Of a DNA stretch of 64,000 bases, positions 53,344 through 61,136 are shown piece after piece. The stretch lies in assembly GCA_902574685.1 (NCBI GenBank), contig CACGOO010000006.1, positions 1 to 64,000 of the forward strand. The letters are read 5' to 3'. Every line of letters begins with the position of its first letter. The first letter of the stretch is position 1. Both the position numbers and the translations under genes were made by a program. Below the pieces are notes generated by a model. That model was not told the DNA's origin. It saw nothing but the letters and a program-made list of their open reading frames with translations, and searched no databases. Origin of the DNA: an uncultured Pelagibacteraceae bacterium. GTDB taxonomy: Bacteria; Pseudomonadota; Alphaproteobacteria; Pelagibacterales; Pelagibacteraceae.

Positions 53344-53962
53344 TGTAAATATTATTATCAATTTTAGCGTTAAAAGATATTGACCTTCTCTCCTCATTTG
53401 AATTTTTAAAGGGATAAACTGTATGCATTAAATAATTTGGGAAAAAATAAAAATCGCCTACTTTAGGCACAATTTCAAATTTCGATTTAGACGTAAATTG
53501 TAAAGATCCATGCACCAATTCTAAATTTCCTCCAGCATAATTATGATTTTTTTTTTGTTTCCAGTCTCCCAAAGTTTCTGGGACTTTTAAAAAGCCAGCT
53601 CCAGATATATGTCCTCCATGCCAATGAATAGGATTATATTCATTCTCGAATTGTCTTACGATCCAACTTTCTAAAATTTTAAATTGAGTTATTTTTTTTT
53701 CAGTTTCTAACTCAATCCACTTAGCAGCACAAACTTCTAAAAATTTACTCCAACCACAAGATTTTGCAAATTCACTATCCAATTTAAATTCTTGAGTTAC
53801 ATCTCCAACTAAACTATTTCCGTAATCTAATTCTGAAGATTTTTTTTTATTTGTAACTACATCGTCTACATAATCATTTAATACTTTTATTAAAGGGTTT
53901 GGTATTGATACCTTGAAAATTGATGGACCGAACGGTTTAATTCTTAAGCCTTTTATCTCCAT
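53327..53962 (-). CDS. 2OG-Fe(II) oxygenase-like protein
   Basis: This 211-residue protein has a cupin-like core with NPIHWHGGHISGAGF (His113 and His115), a spacer, then VGDFYFFPNYLMHTVYPF (His180) and ERRSISFNA (Arg193). Two histidines in H-x-H form, a distal histidine and an arginine for 2-oxoglutarate agree with the TIGR02466-type oxygenase family, where the usual Asp of H-x-D is replaced. The substrate is unknown. It is one base downstream of hisI and overlaps the DUF2237 gene. Confidence 0.7.
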   Translation of the reverse strand: MEIKGLRIKPFGPSIFKVSIPNPLIKVLNDYVDDVVTNKKKSSELDYGNSLVGDVTQEFKLDSEFAKSCGWSKFLEVCAAKWIELETEKKITQFKILESWIVRQFENEYNPIHWHGGHISGAGFLKVPETLGDWKQKKNHNYAGGNLELVHGSLQFTSKSKFEIVPKVGDFYFFPNYLMHTVYPFKNSNEERRSISFNAKIDNNIYNVYEG

Positions 53963-53963
53963 A

Positions 53964-54452
53964 TTAAATTTTAGTTGGGTTTGGTTGACCTTTATAAACT
54001 ACCTCTGGATCAAAATTTTTTTCTTCTTCCTCAAATTTCATTTCAATTTCTCTTGCATTATCAATTTTACCTAAAGGCACAGATCTATAAAAACAAGATC
54101 TGTATCCAACATGGCAACTAGCTCCTTCGCCGATATCCACAGTCATCCAAACTGCATCTTGATCATCATCAATTCGAATCTCTTTTACTTTTTGAACAAA
54201 CCCACTTGTTTTTCCCTTATGCCAAATTGATTGTCTTGATCTGCTCCAATAATGAGCCTCTTTAGTTTCAATAGTTAACCTGAATGCTTCAACATTCATA
54301 TACCCATGCATTAATATTTCTTTTGTTTTTGAGCATGTTGTAATGACCGGAATCAATCCATCATTGTCGAATTTAGGAGATAAAAGCTTACCTTCTTCTA
54401 TTTCTGCTACATTTTCTCTTTTTTTAAACATATATGTGGAATTATCTAACAT
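53964..54452 (-). CDS. hisI: Phosphoribosyl-AMP cyclohydrolase
   Basis: This 162-residue enzyme opens the ring of phosphoribosyl-AMP in histidine synthesis. HGYMNVEAFRLTIETKEAHY, WSRSRQSIWHKGKTSG, DDDQDAVWMTVD and CHVGYRSCFYRS supply the zinc- and magnesium-binding residues. It is a monofunctional HisI without the HisE domain. The first ATG at 54452 is taken; a second lies seven codons on. It heads a minus-strand operon and is divergent from folE across 57 bases. Confidence 0.93.
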   Translation of the reverse strand: MLDNSTYMFKKRENVAEIEEGKLLSPKFDNDGLIPVITTCSKTKEILMHGYMNVEAFRLTIETKEAHYWSRSRQSIWHKGKTSGFVQKVKEIRIDDDQDAVWMTVDIGEGASCHVGYRSCFYRSVPLGKIDNAREIEMKFEEEEKNFDPEVVYKGQPNPTKI

Positions 54453-54509
54453 AATATTAAATATAATAAATATTTTAAAATTAAGGTTTTATATATATAA
54501 AAGCACGTC

Positions 54510-55112
54510 ATGAAATTAGTAAAAAACGAAAACGAAAAAAAAATTAATGAAGTAACTGATAAAGAAGCTGAAGAAGCTTTCGTCAAAATCCTTAAATGGT
54601 TAGGTGAAGATCCTACTAGAGAAGGTTTATTGGAAACTCCAAAAAGAGTTACAAAAGCATTTAAAGAATATTTCAAGGGATATAAAGAAGATCCTAAAGC
54701 AGTTCTAGATAAAACATTTGGTGATGTTGAAGGCTATAGCGATATGGTTGTTCAAAAAAATATTTCAGTACAAAGTCATTGCGAACATCACATGGCACCA
54801 ATTATAGGAATTGCTCATGTAGCATATATTCCAAATCAAAGAGTTGTAGGATTAAGTAAAATAGCAAGAGTAGTAGAAGTATTTTCAAAAAGATTACAAA
54901 CACAAGAAAGATTAACCGTTCAGATCGCTAATACTTTAATGGAGTCTTTAGATGCAAAAGGTGTTGCAGTAACAATAGATTCAACTCATCAGTGTATGAC
55001 TATGAGAGGTATAAAAAAAGAACAGGCTACCACAGTTACAAATTTTTATCTTGGACAGTTTAAGGACGATTTAAGTTATCAAAATAGATATTTGCGATTT
55101 ATTGCAAAATAA
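54510..55112 (+). CDS. folE: GTP cyclohydrolase I
   Basis: This 200-residue enzyme converts GTP to 7,8-dihydroneopterin triphosphate, the first step to folate. CEHHMAPIIGIAHVAYIP carries the zinc Cys and His, and HQCMTMRGIKK the second Cys. The length is typical of type I FolE. Folate supply is important here because many THF-dependent demethylases are encoded in the window. It is followed by acuI after 15 bases. Confidence 0.95.
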   Translation: MKLVKNENEKKINEVTDKEAEEAFVKILKWLGEDPTREGLLETPKRVTKAFKEYFKGYKEDPKAVLDKTFGDVEGYSDMVVQKNISVQSHCEHHMAPIIGIAHVAYIPNQRVVGLSKIARVVEVFSKRLQTQERLTVQIANTLMESLDAKGVAVTIDSTHQCMTMRGIKKEQATTVTNFYLGQFKDDLSYQNRYLRFIAK

Positions 55113-55127
55113 TATTTACTGATAAAC

Positions 55128-56129
55128 ATGGCGGACTCATTTAAAGCAGTTGTAATAAATAATCAGAACGAAAATTTTACAAGAGAAGTCAAAGAACTAA
55201 GTTTAGACCATTTTAAAGATGGGGATGTACTTGTTAAGATAGATTATTCTGATCTTAATTGGAAAGATGCAATGATACTAAAAGATGGTGGCAAATTAGT
55301 AAAAGAATATCCAAGAATACCTGGTATTGATTTTTCTGGAACTATTGCACAAGGTGATGGTGAAGAATTTAAAGAAGGAGACAGAGTTATATTAACAGGA
55401 TGTAGAGCAGGTGAACTTTTTGATGGTGGATATTCTCAATACGCAAAAGTTAAAAAGGATCATATTACAAAAACACCAGAGGGAATGACAAATAAACAAG
55501 CTATGATTCTGGGAACTGCTGGTCTTACAGGTTTGTTATGTGCCTTTGCAGTTAAAGCAAGAGAGGAACTATTGATGCAATCAAAAGTTAACGATGTATT
55601 GGTAACAGGTTCTACAGGTGGTGTTGGTATGGTAGCAGTAATGGTTCTTGCTAAGATGGGAATTAATGTAACTGCTATGACTGGTAAACCAGATAAAGCA
55701 GATTATTTAAAAGAACTTGGTGCAAAAAATGTTATAGATCGTAAAGAATTTGAGGGTGAAGCAAGATTAATAGATAAAGGAACATGGGATGGAGTTGTAG
55801 ATACCGTGGGTGGTAACATTTTATCTAATGCAATAGCTCAAACTAAACCAAAAGGAATTGTGGCCATATGTGGAAATGCTAGCGGCAATAAATTAAATAC
55901 ATCAGTAATTCCATTTATATTAAGAGCAGTAAAATTATGGGGAGTAGACTCGGTTAATATCAGTAAAAAAAGAAAAGAGTTTGTATGGGGAGAATTTCCT
56001 GCTTTGCTAGATTTTGATATTTTAGAAAAATCAGTAAATACTATTGGATTAGACGAATTATTAAATATCTATCCTGATATATTAAAAGGAAATTTAAAAA
56101 ATAAAATAGTAGTGGATGTAAATAAATAA
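55128..56129 (+). CDS. acuI: Acryloyl-CoA reductase-like MDR protein (AcuI/YhdH family)
   Basis: This 333-residue NADPH-dependent medium-chain reductase shows YSDLNWKDAMILKDGGKLV near 40-58, PRIPGIDFSGTI, GTAGLTGLLCAFAV and VTGSTGGVGMVAVMVLAKMG near 160-180. The pattern is that of YhdH/AcuI, which reduces acryloyl-CoA to propionyl-CoA and detoxifies acrylate from DMSP or 3-hydroxypropionate. It overlaps the LysR gene at TAATG. DMSP lyases were not seen in the window, so the source of acrylate is open. Confidence 0.8.
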   Translation: MADSFKAVVINNQNENFTREVKELSLDHFKDGDVLVKIDYSDLNWKDAMILKDGGKLVKEYPRIPGIDFSGTIAQGDGEEFKEGDRVILTGCRAGELFDGGYSQYAKVKKDHITKTPEGMTNKQAMILGTAGLTGLLCAFAVKAREELLMQSKVNDVLVTGSTGGVGMVAVMVLAKMGINVTAMTGKPDKADYLKELGAKNVIDRKEFEGEARLIDKGTWDGVVDTVGGNILSNAIAQTKPKGIVAICGNASGNKLNTSVIPFILRAVKLWGVDSVNISKKRKEFVWGEFPALLDFDILEKSVNTIGLDELLNIYPDILKGNLKNKIVVDVNK

Positions 56130-57019
56130 TGGATTGGGATAAATTAAAGATATTTCATGCAGTTGCTGAGGCAGGGAGTTTTACTAGTGCAACAGTAATT
56201 CTAAATCTTAGTCAATCTGCAATTAGTAGACAAATTCAATCTTTAGAAGAAGATTTAAAAGTTAAATTATTTGAACGTCATGCTAGAGGTTTAACACTAA
56301 CTGAAAATGGCGAATATGTATTTAAAACGGCACATGAAGTTATCTCCAAATTAAAAGAGGTAGAAACAACTTTAGGAGATAAAAAACACAAACCTTCAGG
56401 AAAACTATCAGTAACTACCGTAGTAAGTTTTGGAACAACTTGGTTGACACCAAGAATACAAGAATTTATGCAATTAAATCCAGAAATTGAAGTTGAACTC
56501 ATATTTGATGATAGAGAGCTAGATTTAAGCACTAGACAAGCGGATATTGGTATATTTATGAGAAGACCAAAACAACTTAATTACATTCAAAAAAAGCTAA
56601 TAGATATTAACTATCACATCTACGGATCACCAAAATACCTTGAAAAACATGGATATCCTAAAACAATTAATGACTTAAATAAGCACAACTTTATTTCATT
56701 TGGTAGAGGAGCTCCATCACCAGTTTATAATCCAGATTGGGCTTTAAAACTTGGAATGAAAGATAATAAAAAAAGAAAAACTGTAATGAGAGTGAATAGT
56801 GTTTATGGTTTACTATTAGCCGTTCAAAGCGGTGTAGGATTAGCCGCAATTCCAGATTACTTAACTGTCAAACAACCAAATATAGTAAAAGTATTACCTA
56901 GCGTTCAAGGTCCGACTACAGAGGCACACTTTGTGTACCCTCAATCACTTAAAAATGTTGCTAGAGTACAAGCTTTTAGAAACTTCCTTTACAGTAAAAT
57001 TTCTGAGTGGGAATTTTAA
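56129..57019 (+). CDS. LysR-family transcriptional regulator
   Basis: This 296-residue regulator has an N-terminal winged helix-turn-helix. WDKLKIFHAVAEAGSFTSAT leads into LNLSQSAISRQIQSLEEDLK near 24-43, followed by KLFERHARGLTLTENG. The periplasmic-binding-like effector domain fills residues about 90-290. It overlaps the acuI stop by one base, so it probably regulates acuI or itself. Its ligand is unknown; small acids such as acrylate or 3-hydroxypropionate are possible given the linkage. Confidence 0.93.
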   Translation: MDWDKLKIFHAVAEAGSFTSATVILNLSQSAISRQIQSLEEDLKVKLFERHARGLTLTENGEYVFKTAHEVISKLKEVETTLGDKKHKPSGKLSVTTVVSFGTTWLTPRIQEFMQLNPEIEVELIFDDRELDLSTRQADIGIFMRRPKQLNYIQKKLIDINYHIYGSPKYLEKHGYPKTINDLNKHNFISFGRGAPSPVYNPDWALKLGMKDNKKRKTVMRVNSVYGLLLAVQSGVGLAAIPDYLTVKQPNIVKVLPSVQGPTTEAHFVYPQSLKNVARVQAFRNFLYSKISEWEF

Positions 57020-57052
57020 TTAACTCATCAAAAAAACAGTACTAATTGCGAT

Positions 57053-57110
57053 TGATTATCAATTGCGACAATATTGCAATTGATAATCATTTTCATTGAG
57101 AATAGTTATC
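57053..57110 (+). promoter_or_regulatory. Fur-like palindromic operator region before the iron-binding protein gene
   Basis: TGATTATCAATTGC (57053-57066) and GCAATTGATAATCA (57076-57089) are exact reverse complements with nine bases between. GATAATCATTTTCATTGAG (57082-57100) matches 13 of 19 positions of the E. coli Fur box, and GTTATC at 57105-57110 adds another half-site. A weak promoter (TTGCAG 57118-57123, 16 bases, TATAAA 57140-57145) lies just downstream. An iron-responsive regulator of the Fur type probably represses the following genes. Confidence 0.6.
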
Positions 57111-57164
57111 ATCCGCATTGCAGGACAAATTACGTTTAATATAAATATAAATTTAAGGAGTAAA

Positions 57165-58187
57165 ATGAGAAAATTGACAATAATTTCATTATTTTTTGCT
57201 TTAATTTCAAGTTTTACGATTGCAGCAGAGGTCAATATTTTTAGTGCAAGACACTATGATTCTGACATTCAATTATATGAAAAGTTCACAGCAGCAACAG
57301 GAATTAAAGTAAACGTAGTATCAGGAAAAGATAAAGCCCTGCAGAAAAGAATTACAGAAGAGGGAGCAGACTGTGTTGGAGATTTATACATCACAGCTGA
57401 TGCTGGAAGATTAGGTGCATTTGCAGCTAAAGGAATGATGCAAAATGCAGGTTGGTCAAAAGCTATTAAGGATGCCGTACCTGCACAATTTAGATCTGCT
57501 AAATGGACTGGAATAGCCAAAAGAGCAAGAATAATTTATTATTCACCTGAAAGAGTAAATGCAAACGAACTTAATGGTATGACTTATGAAGGTATAGCTG
57601 ATCCAAAATGGAAAGGTAGATTAGTAATAAGAAAATCTAACAACATTTATAACCAATCTTTAGTTGCTTCACTTGTTAAAAATAATGGTAAAGCAAAAAC
57701 TGCAGAATGGTCTAAAGCTGTTGTAGCAAACATGGCTAGAACTCCAAAAGGAAATGACCGTGCTCAAATCATGGCTGTTGCTGCAGGAGAAGCCGATATT
57801 GCTGTTGCAAACACATACTATCATGCTTTGATGTTATCTGGAAAAAAAGGTGCTGAACAACAAGAAGCAGCAAAAAAAGTAATGCCTTTTTTCCCTAATC
57901 AACAAGATAGAGGAACGCACATTAATATTAGTGGAGCTGGTATGCTTAAACATGCACCAAACAAAGCTAATGCTGTAAAATTAGTTGAGTTTTTATTATC
58001 AACAGAGGCTCAAAATCACATTGTAAATAATACTTTTGAGTATCCAATGATCGGTGGTGTAACACCCAATGATTTAGTTCCAGGCAAAGAAATGAACTTT
58101 GTAATGGATACTAAAACAAGTGTTAAGTCATACGGCGCAAAACAAGCAGATGCATTAGAAGTAATGTTAGCTGCTGGTTGGAAGTAA
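57165..58187 (+). CDS. Iron(III) ABC transporter substrate-binding protein
   Basis: This 340-residue protein, numbered from the ATG at 57165, has a good ribosome binding site (AAGGAG); an upstream start 23 codons earlier would lie in the operator region. A signal peptide ends near residue 20. VNIFSARHYDSDIQLYEKF follows, typical of FbpA/FutA/IdiA binders. The adjacent tyrosines in VANTYYHALML near residue 217 are the iron-binding pair. It delivers ferric iron to the permease at 58445. A 57-residue cysteine gene directly abuts its stop, and a terminator follows. Confidence 0.9.
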   Translation: MRKLTIISLFFALISSFTIAAEVNIFSARHYDSDIQLYEKFTAATGIKVNVVSGKDKALQKRITEEGADCVGDLYITADAGRLGAFAAKGMMQNAGWSKAIKDAVPAQFRSAKWTGIAKRARIIYYSPERVNANELNGMTYEGIADPKWKGRLVIRKSNNIYNQSLVASLVKNNGKAKTAEWSKAVVANMARTPKGNDRAQIMAVAAGEADIAVANTYYHALMLSGKKGAEQQEAAKKVMPFFPNQQDRGTHINISGAGMLKHAPNKANAVKLVEFLLSTEAQNHIVNNTFEYPMIGGVTPNDLVPGKEMNFVMDTKTSVKSYGAKQADALEVMLAAGWK

Positions 58188-58361
58188 ATGACAGCTGTTA
58201 AAAAAAAATTTACTACGCAAGTTGATTATAATAAATCTACCAAAGCCTGTCCTGCATGTGCTTCGGAGTGTGAAAAAATCAATAAACGTGTAAAAAATAG
58301 AAAATTGTCTGAAATTAAAACTAAGGAGGTTCCGCATATCCTAAAAGTATTTAATTTTTGA
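58188..58361 (+). CDS. Small cysteine-motif protein following the iron-binding protein, 57 residues
   Basis: The ATG at 58188 directly follows the TAA of the iron-binding protein gene, and the frame ends at TGA 58359-58361. The protein has no signal peptide, is strongly basic (many lysines) and carries Cys21, Cys24 and Cys28 in CPACASEC. The three-cysteine pattern could bind iron, zinc or an iron-sulfur cluster. Its placement inside an iron-uptake transcript, before a terminator, suggests a cytoplasmic iron-handling or metal-sensing accessory. This is inference; no family was recognised. Confidence 0.6.
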   Translation: MTAVKKKFTTQVDYNKSTKACPACASECEKINKRVKNRKLSEIKTKEVPHILKVFNF

Positions 58362-58375
58362 TTTTCTAAAGTTTG

Positions 58376-58412
58376 TGCCTATGGTTTGGTCTCCTAAACC
58401 ATGGGCATTTTT
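58376..58412 (+). terminator. Rho-independent terminator between iron-binding protein unit and permease
   Basis: A 12-bp stem (58376-58387 with 58396-58407, one G-U pair) can extend by two more pairs around a TCTC loop and is followed by five T. It ends the binding-protein plus small-gene transcript 33 bases before the permease ATG, so the permease and ATPase would be made at lower level by read-through or from another promoter. Confidence 0.85.
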
Positions 58413-58444
58413 GATTTTCATGGTTATAAGGCGGATTATAATAT

Positions 58445-60055
58445 ATGAAATTTAATTCCTGGTATTTATCATCTTTTATAGTTTCATTTATTGTTGCAAT
58501 TCCAATTTTAACTGTGTTTGCAAGTTTCTTCCAAGAAACAACTAATTACTTTGATATTTTAAAAAATACATTTTTAATTGAATATATTTATAATTCCTTA
58601 ATATTACTTTTAGGAGTTTTAGTTCTTACATTATTCTTAGGTGTTGGGTGTGCATATATAGTTTCATTTTATGATTTTCCAGGCGTTAAATTTTTTAAAT
58701 GGGCTTTAATATTATCTTTTGCAGTACCTGCTTACATTTATGCTTATTCATTAACTGCTTTTTTTGAAAACTTTGGAACACTATACTCAATATTGAAATC
58801 TTTATTTGGACCTGGTGAATATAATCAATCCATTCCAAAATTTGATGGTATGCTTGGTGCTATTTTATCTATTTCTTTTTCACTATTTGGATATGTTTAC
58901 GTTTTAACTAGAGCATCTTTTCATTATCAGTCTCAAAATTTAATAGAATTAGGACAAAATCTAGGTTTTTCAAAATATAAATCTTTCTTTAAAATCATTT
59001 TACCATCTGCAAGACCAGCTATAGTTGCGGGTTTAGCGTTAGTTGCTATGGAAACATTATCAGATTTTGGAGCAGTATCATTTTTTGGAATAGCAACTCT
59101 TACTACTGGAATATACGATTCATGGATATCTTTTGATGATTTAGCTTTTGCAAATCAGCTCTCATTTTTTTTGTTATTATTTATATTAGGACTTTTTTTT
59201 ATCGAGAATATCTCAAGAAAAAAAGCTCAATATCACTCTCCAGTTAAGGGAGGAATTAAAGAAAAGATGAAAATTAAATTAAACTTTTCAAAAGGTTCTT
59301 TAGCATTCGGATTTTGTTTTTTAGTTTTTTTAGTCAGCTTTTTATTCCCTGTTTTACAAATGTTGTATTGGACAATAATTTTTCCAAAAAATTTATTTGA
59401 TTTAAATACTTTTCAATTATTTATAAACACAATTTACTTGGTATTTTTATCAAGTCTTGTTCTCGTAATTTTTTCATTTATTTCAAATTATGGAAACAGA
59501 GTAACTAAAAGTAAATTCTTAAATTATCTTACAACATTTTCTATTACTGGTTATGCAATCCCTGGTGTAATTTTAGCTGTAGCATTCATCACTTTTATTG
59601 CTTGGTTTGATAATACTTTTATAAAAGCCTTTGAATTTAATTCTATAAAGAGAGTATTTATAGGATCTATTTTTGGTTTAGTAATAGTCTATTTTATTAG
59701 ATTTTATTCATTAGCTTATAATGGATTGAAAACTGGTTATGAAAGAATAAATAGGTCAATTGATGAAAGTTCTTATCTTCTTGGTTACTCGAAAATAAAA
59801 ACCTTTTTAGGAATTCATGTTCCTTATTTAAAAAATTCTGTTTTTCTTATAGGGATATTGATTACTATAGAAGTAATAAAAGAATTACCTATAACTTTGA
59901 TATTGAGACCATTTAACTTTGAAACATTTGCTACAACAGCATATATTTTTGCATCTCAAGATCTCTTAGAGGCTGCAGCAGTTCCATCATTATTCTTGAT
60001 ATTAATTGCAAGTACATTTATTTTGATTACGTCTAAATTTATTTTGAAAGACTAA
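58445..60055 (+). CDS. Iron(III) ABC transporter permease (FbpB type)
   Basis: This 536-residue inner-membrane protein has two permease domains, as in FbpB/SfuB. The first coupling loop is LIELGQNLGFSKYKSFFKII near 167-186 and the second is SIDESSYLLGYSKIKTFLGI near 438-457. About twelve helices are predicted. It forms the iron channel for the binding protein encoded upstream and overlaps the ATPase gene by one base. An AAGGCGG-like sequence serves as ribosome binding site. Confidence 0.9.
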   Translation: MKFNSWYLSSFIVSFIVAIPILTVFASFFQETTNYFDILKNTFLIEYIYNSLILLLGVLVLTLFLGVGCAYIVSFYDFPGVKFFKWALILSFAVPAYIYAYSLTAFFENFGTLYSILKSLFGPGEYNQSIPKFDGMLGAILSISFSLFGYVYVLTRASFHYQSQNLIELGQNLGFSKYKSFFKIILPSARPAIVAGLALVAMETLSDFGAVSFFGIATLTTGIYDSWISFDDLAFANQLSFFLLLFILGLFFIENISRKKAQYHSPVKGGIKEKMKIKLNFSKGSLAFGFCFLVFLVSFLFPVLQMLYWTIIFPKNLFDLNTFQLFINTIYLVFLSSLVLVIFSFISNYGNRVTKSKFLNYLTTFSITGYAIPGVILAVAFITFIAWFDNTFIKAFEFNSIKRVFIGSIFGLVIVYFIRFYSLAYNGLKTGYERINRSIDESSYLLGYSKIKTFLGIHVPYLKNSVFLIGILITIEVIKELPITLILRPFNFETFATTAYIFASQDLLEAAAVPSLFLILIASTFILITSKFILKD

Positions 60056-61110
60056 TGGCTAATAATTTTTTTGAAATTGAAAATGTATCTTTTGCTGCTG
60101 GCGGCAAAAATAAAGTTAATAATGTTTCATTAAAAATTGAAAATGAAGGTGAAATAGTATGTTTGCTTGGTCCATCTGGCATAGGTAAAACCACAATATT
60201 AAGAACTATTGCAGGTTTAGAAAAAATTAATAAAGGTAAAATTAATCTAAAAGGCAGAACAATTTCTTCTGAAAATATTCATATCGAACCAGAAAATCGT
60301 AATATTGCTCTTTCATTTCAAGAGAACAGCTTATTTCCTCATTACAATATAGAAAAAAATATTAATCTTGGTTCAGATAGAGTGAAAGATGATAAAAAAA
60401 TACAAACTAAAGAAGTAATTAATTTTTTAAACTTAAACAAAATATTAAATAAATTTCCGCATGAAATAAGTGCTGGCGAAGCCCAAAGAGCATCTCTAGC
60501 AAGATCTTTAGTTTCTCAACCTGATTTATTAATGCTTGATGAGCCATTATCTAATGTAGATCAAAGTTTTAAGGAGGAAATTCAAGTTGAATTAAAACAA
60601 ATTTTAACAAATTCTAAAATAACTACAATAATTGTAACACACGATTCTTATGAAGCTTTTTATCTAGGCAGTAAATGCGGAATAATATTAGATGGTGAAT
60701 TAAAGCAATATGATGATCCATATAATGTTTATCATTTGCCAATTTCAGTAGAGGTAGTTAATTTTTTAAATAGAGGCACATTAATACCAGCAGAAGTTAC
60801 CAGTCCGAAAAGTCTTGAAAATGAAGATTTAGGTACAATAACTGGAAATTTCGCTAGACCGTTCCCAATAGGATCTAAAGTAAAACTATTAATACAGCCA
60901 GAGGACTTACAGCATGATGATGCGAGCAATCTTAAACTTGAAGTAGTAGATAGAAAATTTAGAGGATCAAATTTTATTTATACATTAAAAACATTAAGTA
61001 ATAAATTAATACCAGTTTTTGTGCATTCTCATCATATTCATCAACATGAAGTCGATGAAAAATTTGGTATAAAAAGACCCATCCATATCGATCATATTGT
61101 TTGCTTTTAA
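60055..61110 (+). CDS. Iron(III) ABC transporter ATP-binding protein (FbpC type)
   Basis: This 351-residue ATPase has Walker A GPSGIGKTT near 39-47, Walker B LLMLDEPLSNVD and an H-loop THDSYEAFYLG. The signature is ISAGEAQRASLARSL rather than the usual LSGGQ form, with alanine in place of the second glycine. A TOBE-like C-terminal domain follows (from about 240). It completes the iron importer and starts at the permease stop. A 26-base gap separates it from the next dehydrogenase gene on the same strand. Confidence 0.87.
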   Translation: MANNFFEIENVSFAAGGKNKVNNVSLKIENEGEIVCLLGPSGIGKTTILRTIAGLEKINKGKINLKGRTISSENIHIEPENRNIALSFQENSLFPHYNIEKNINLGSDRVKDDKKIQTKEVINFLNLNKILNKFPHEISAGEAQRASLARSLVSQPDLLMLDEPLSNVDQSFKEEIQVELKQILTNSKITTIIVTHDSYEAFYLGSKCGIILDGELKQYDDPYNVYHLPISVEVVNFLNRGTLIPAEVTSPKSLENEDLGTITGNFARPFPIGSKVKLLIQPEDLQHDDASNLKLEVVDRKFRGSNFIYTLKTLSNKLIPVFVHSHHIHQHEVDEKFGIKRPIHIDHIVCF

Positions 61111-61136
61111 ATTTAATCGTATAAATCACATTAAAT

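Noticed and set aside
57096-57164. Upstream start for the iron-binding protein (23 extra codons)
   Set aside because: It would run through the operator and promoter region, while the ATG at 57165 has a clear ribosome binding site and starts a normal signal peptide.
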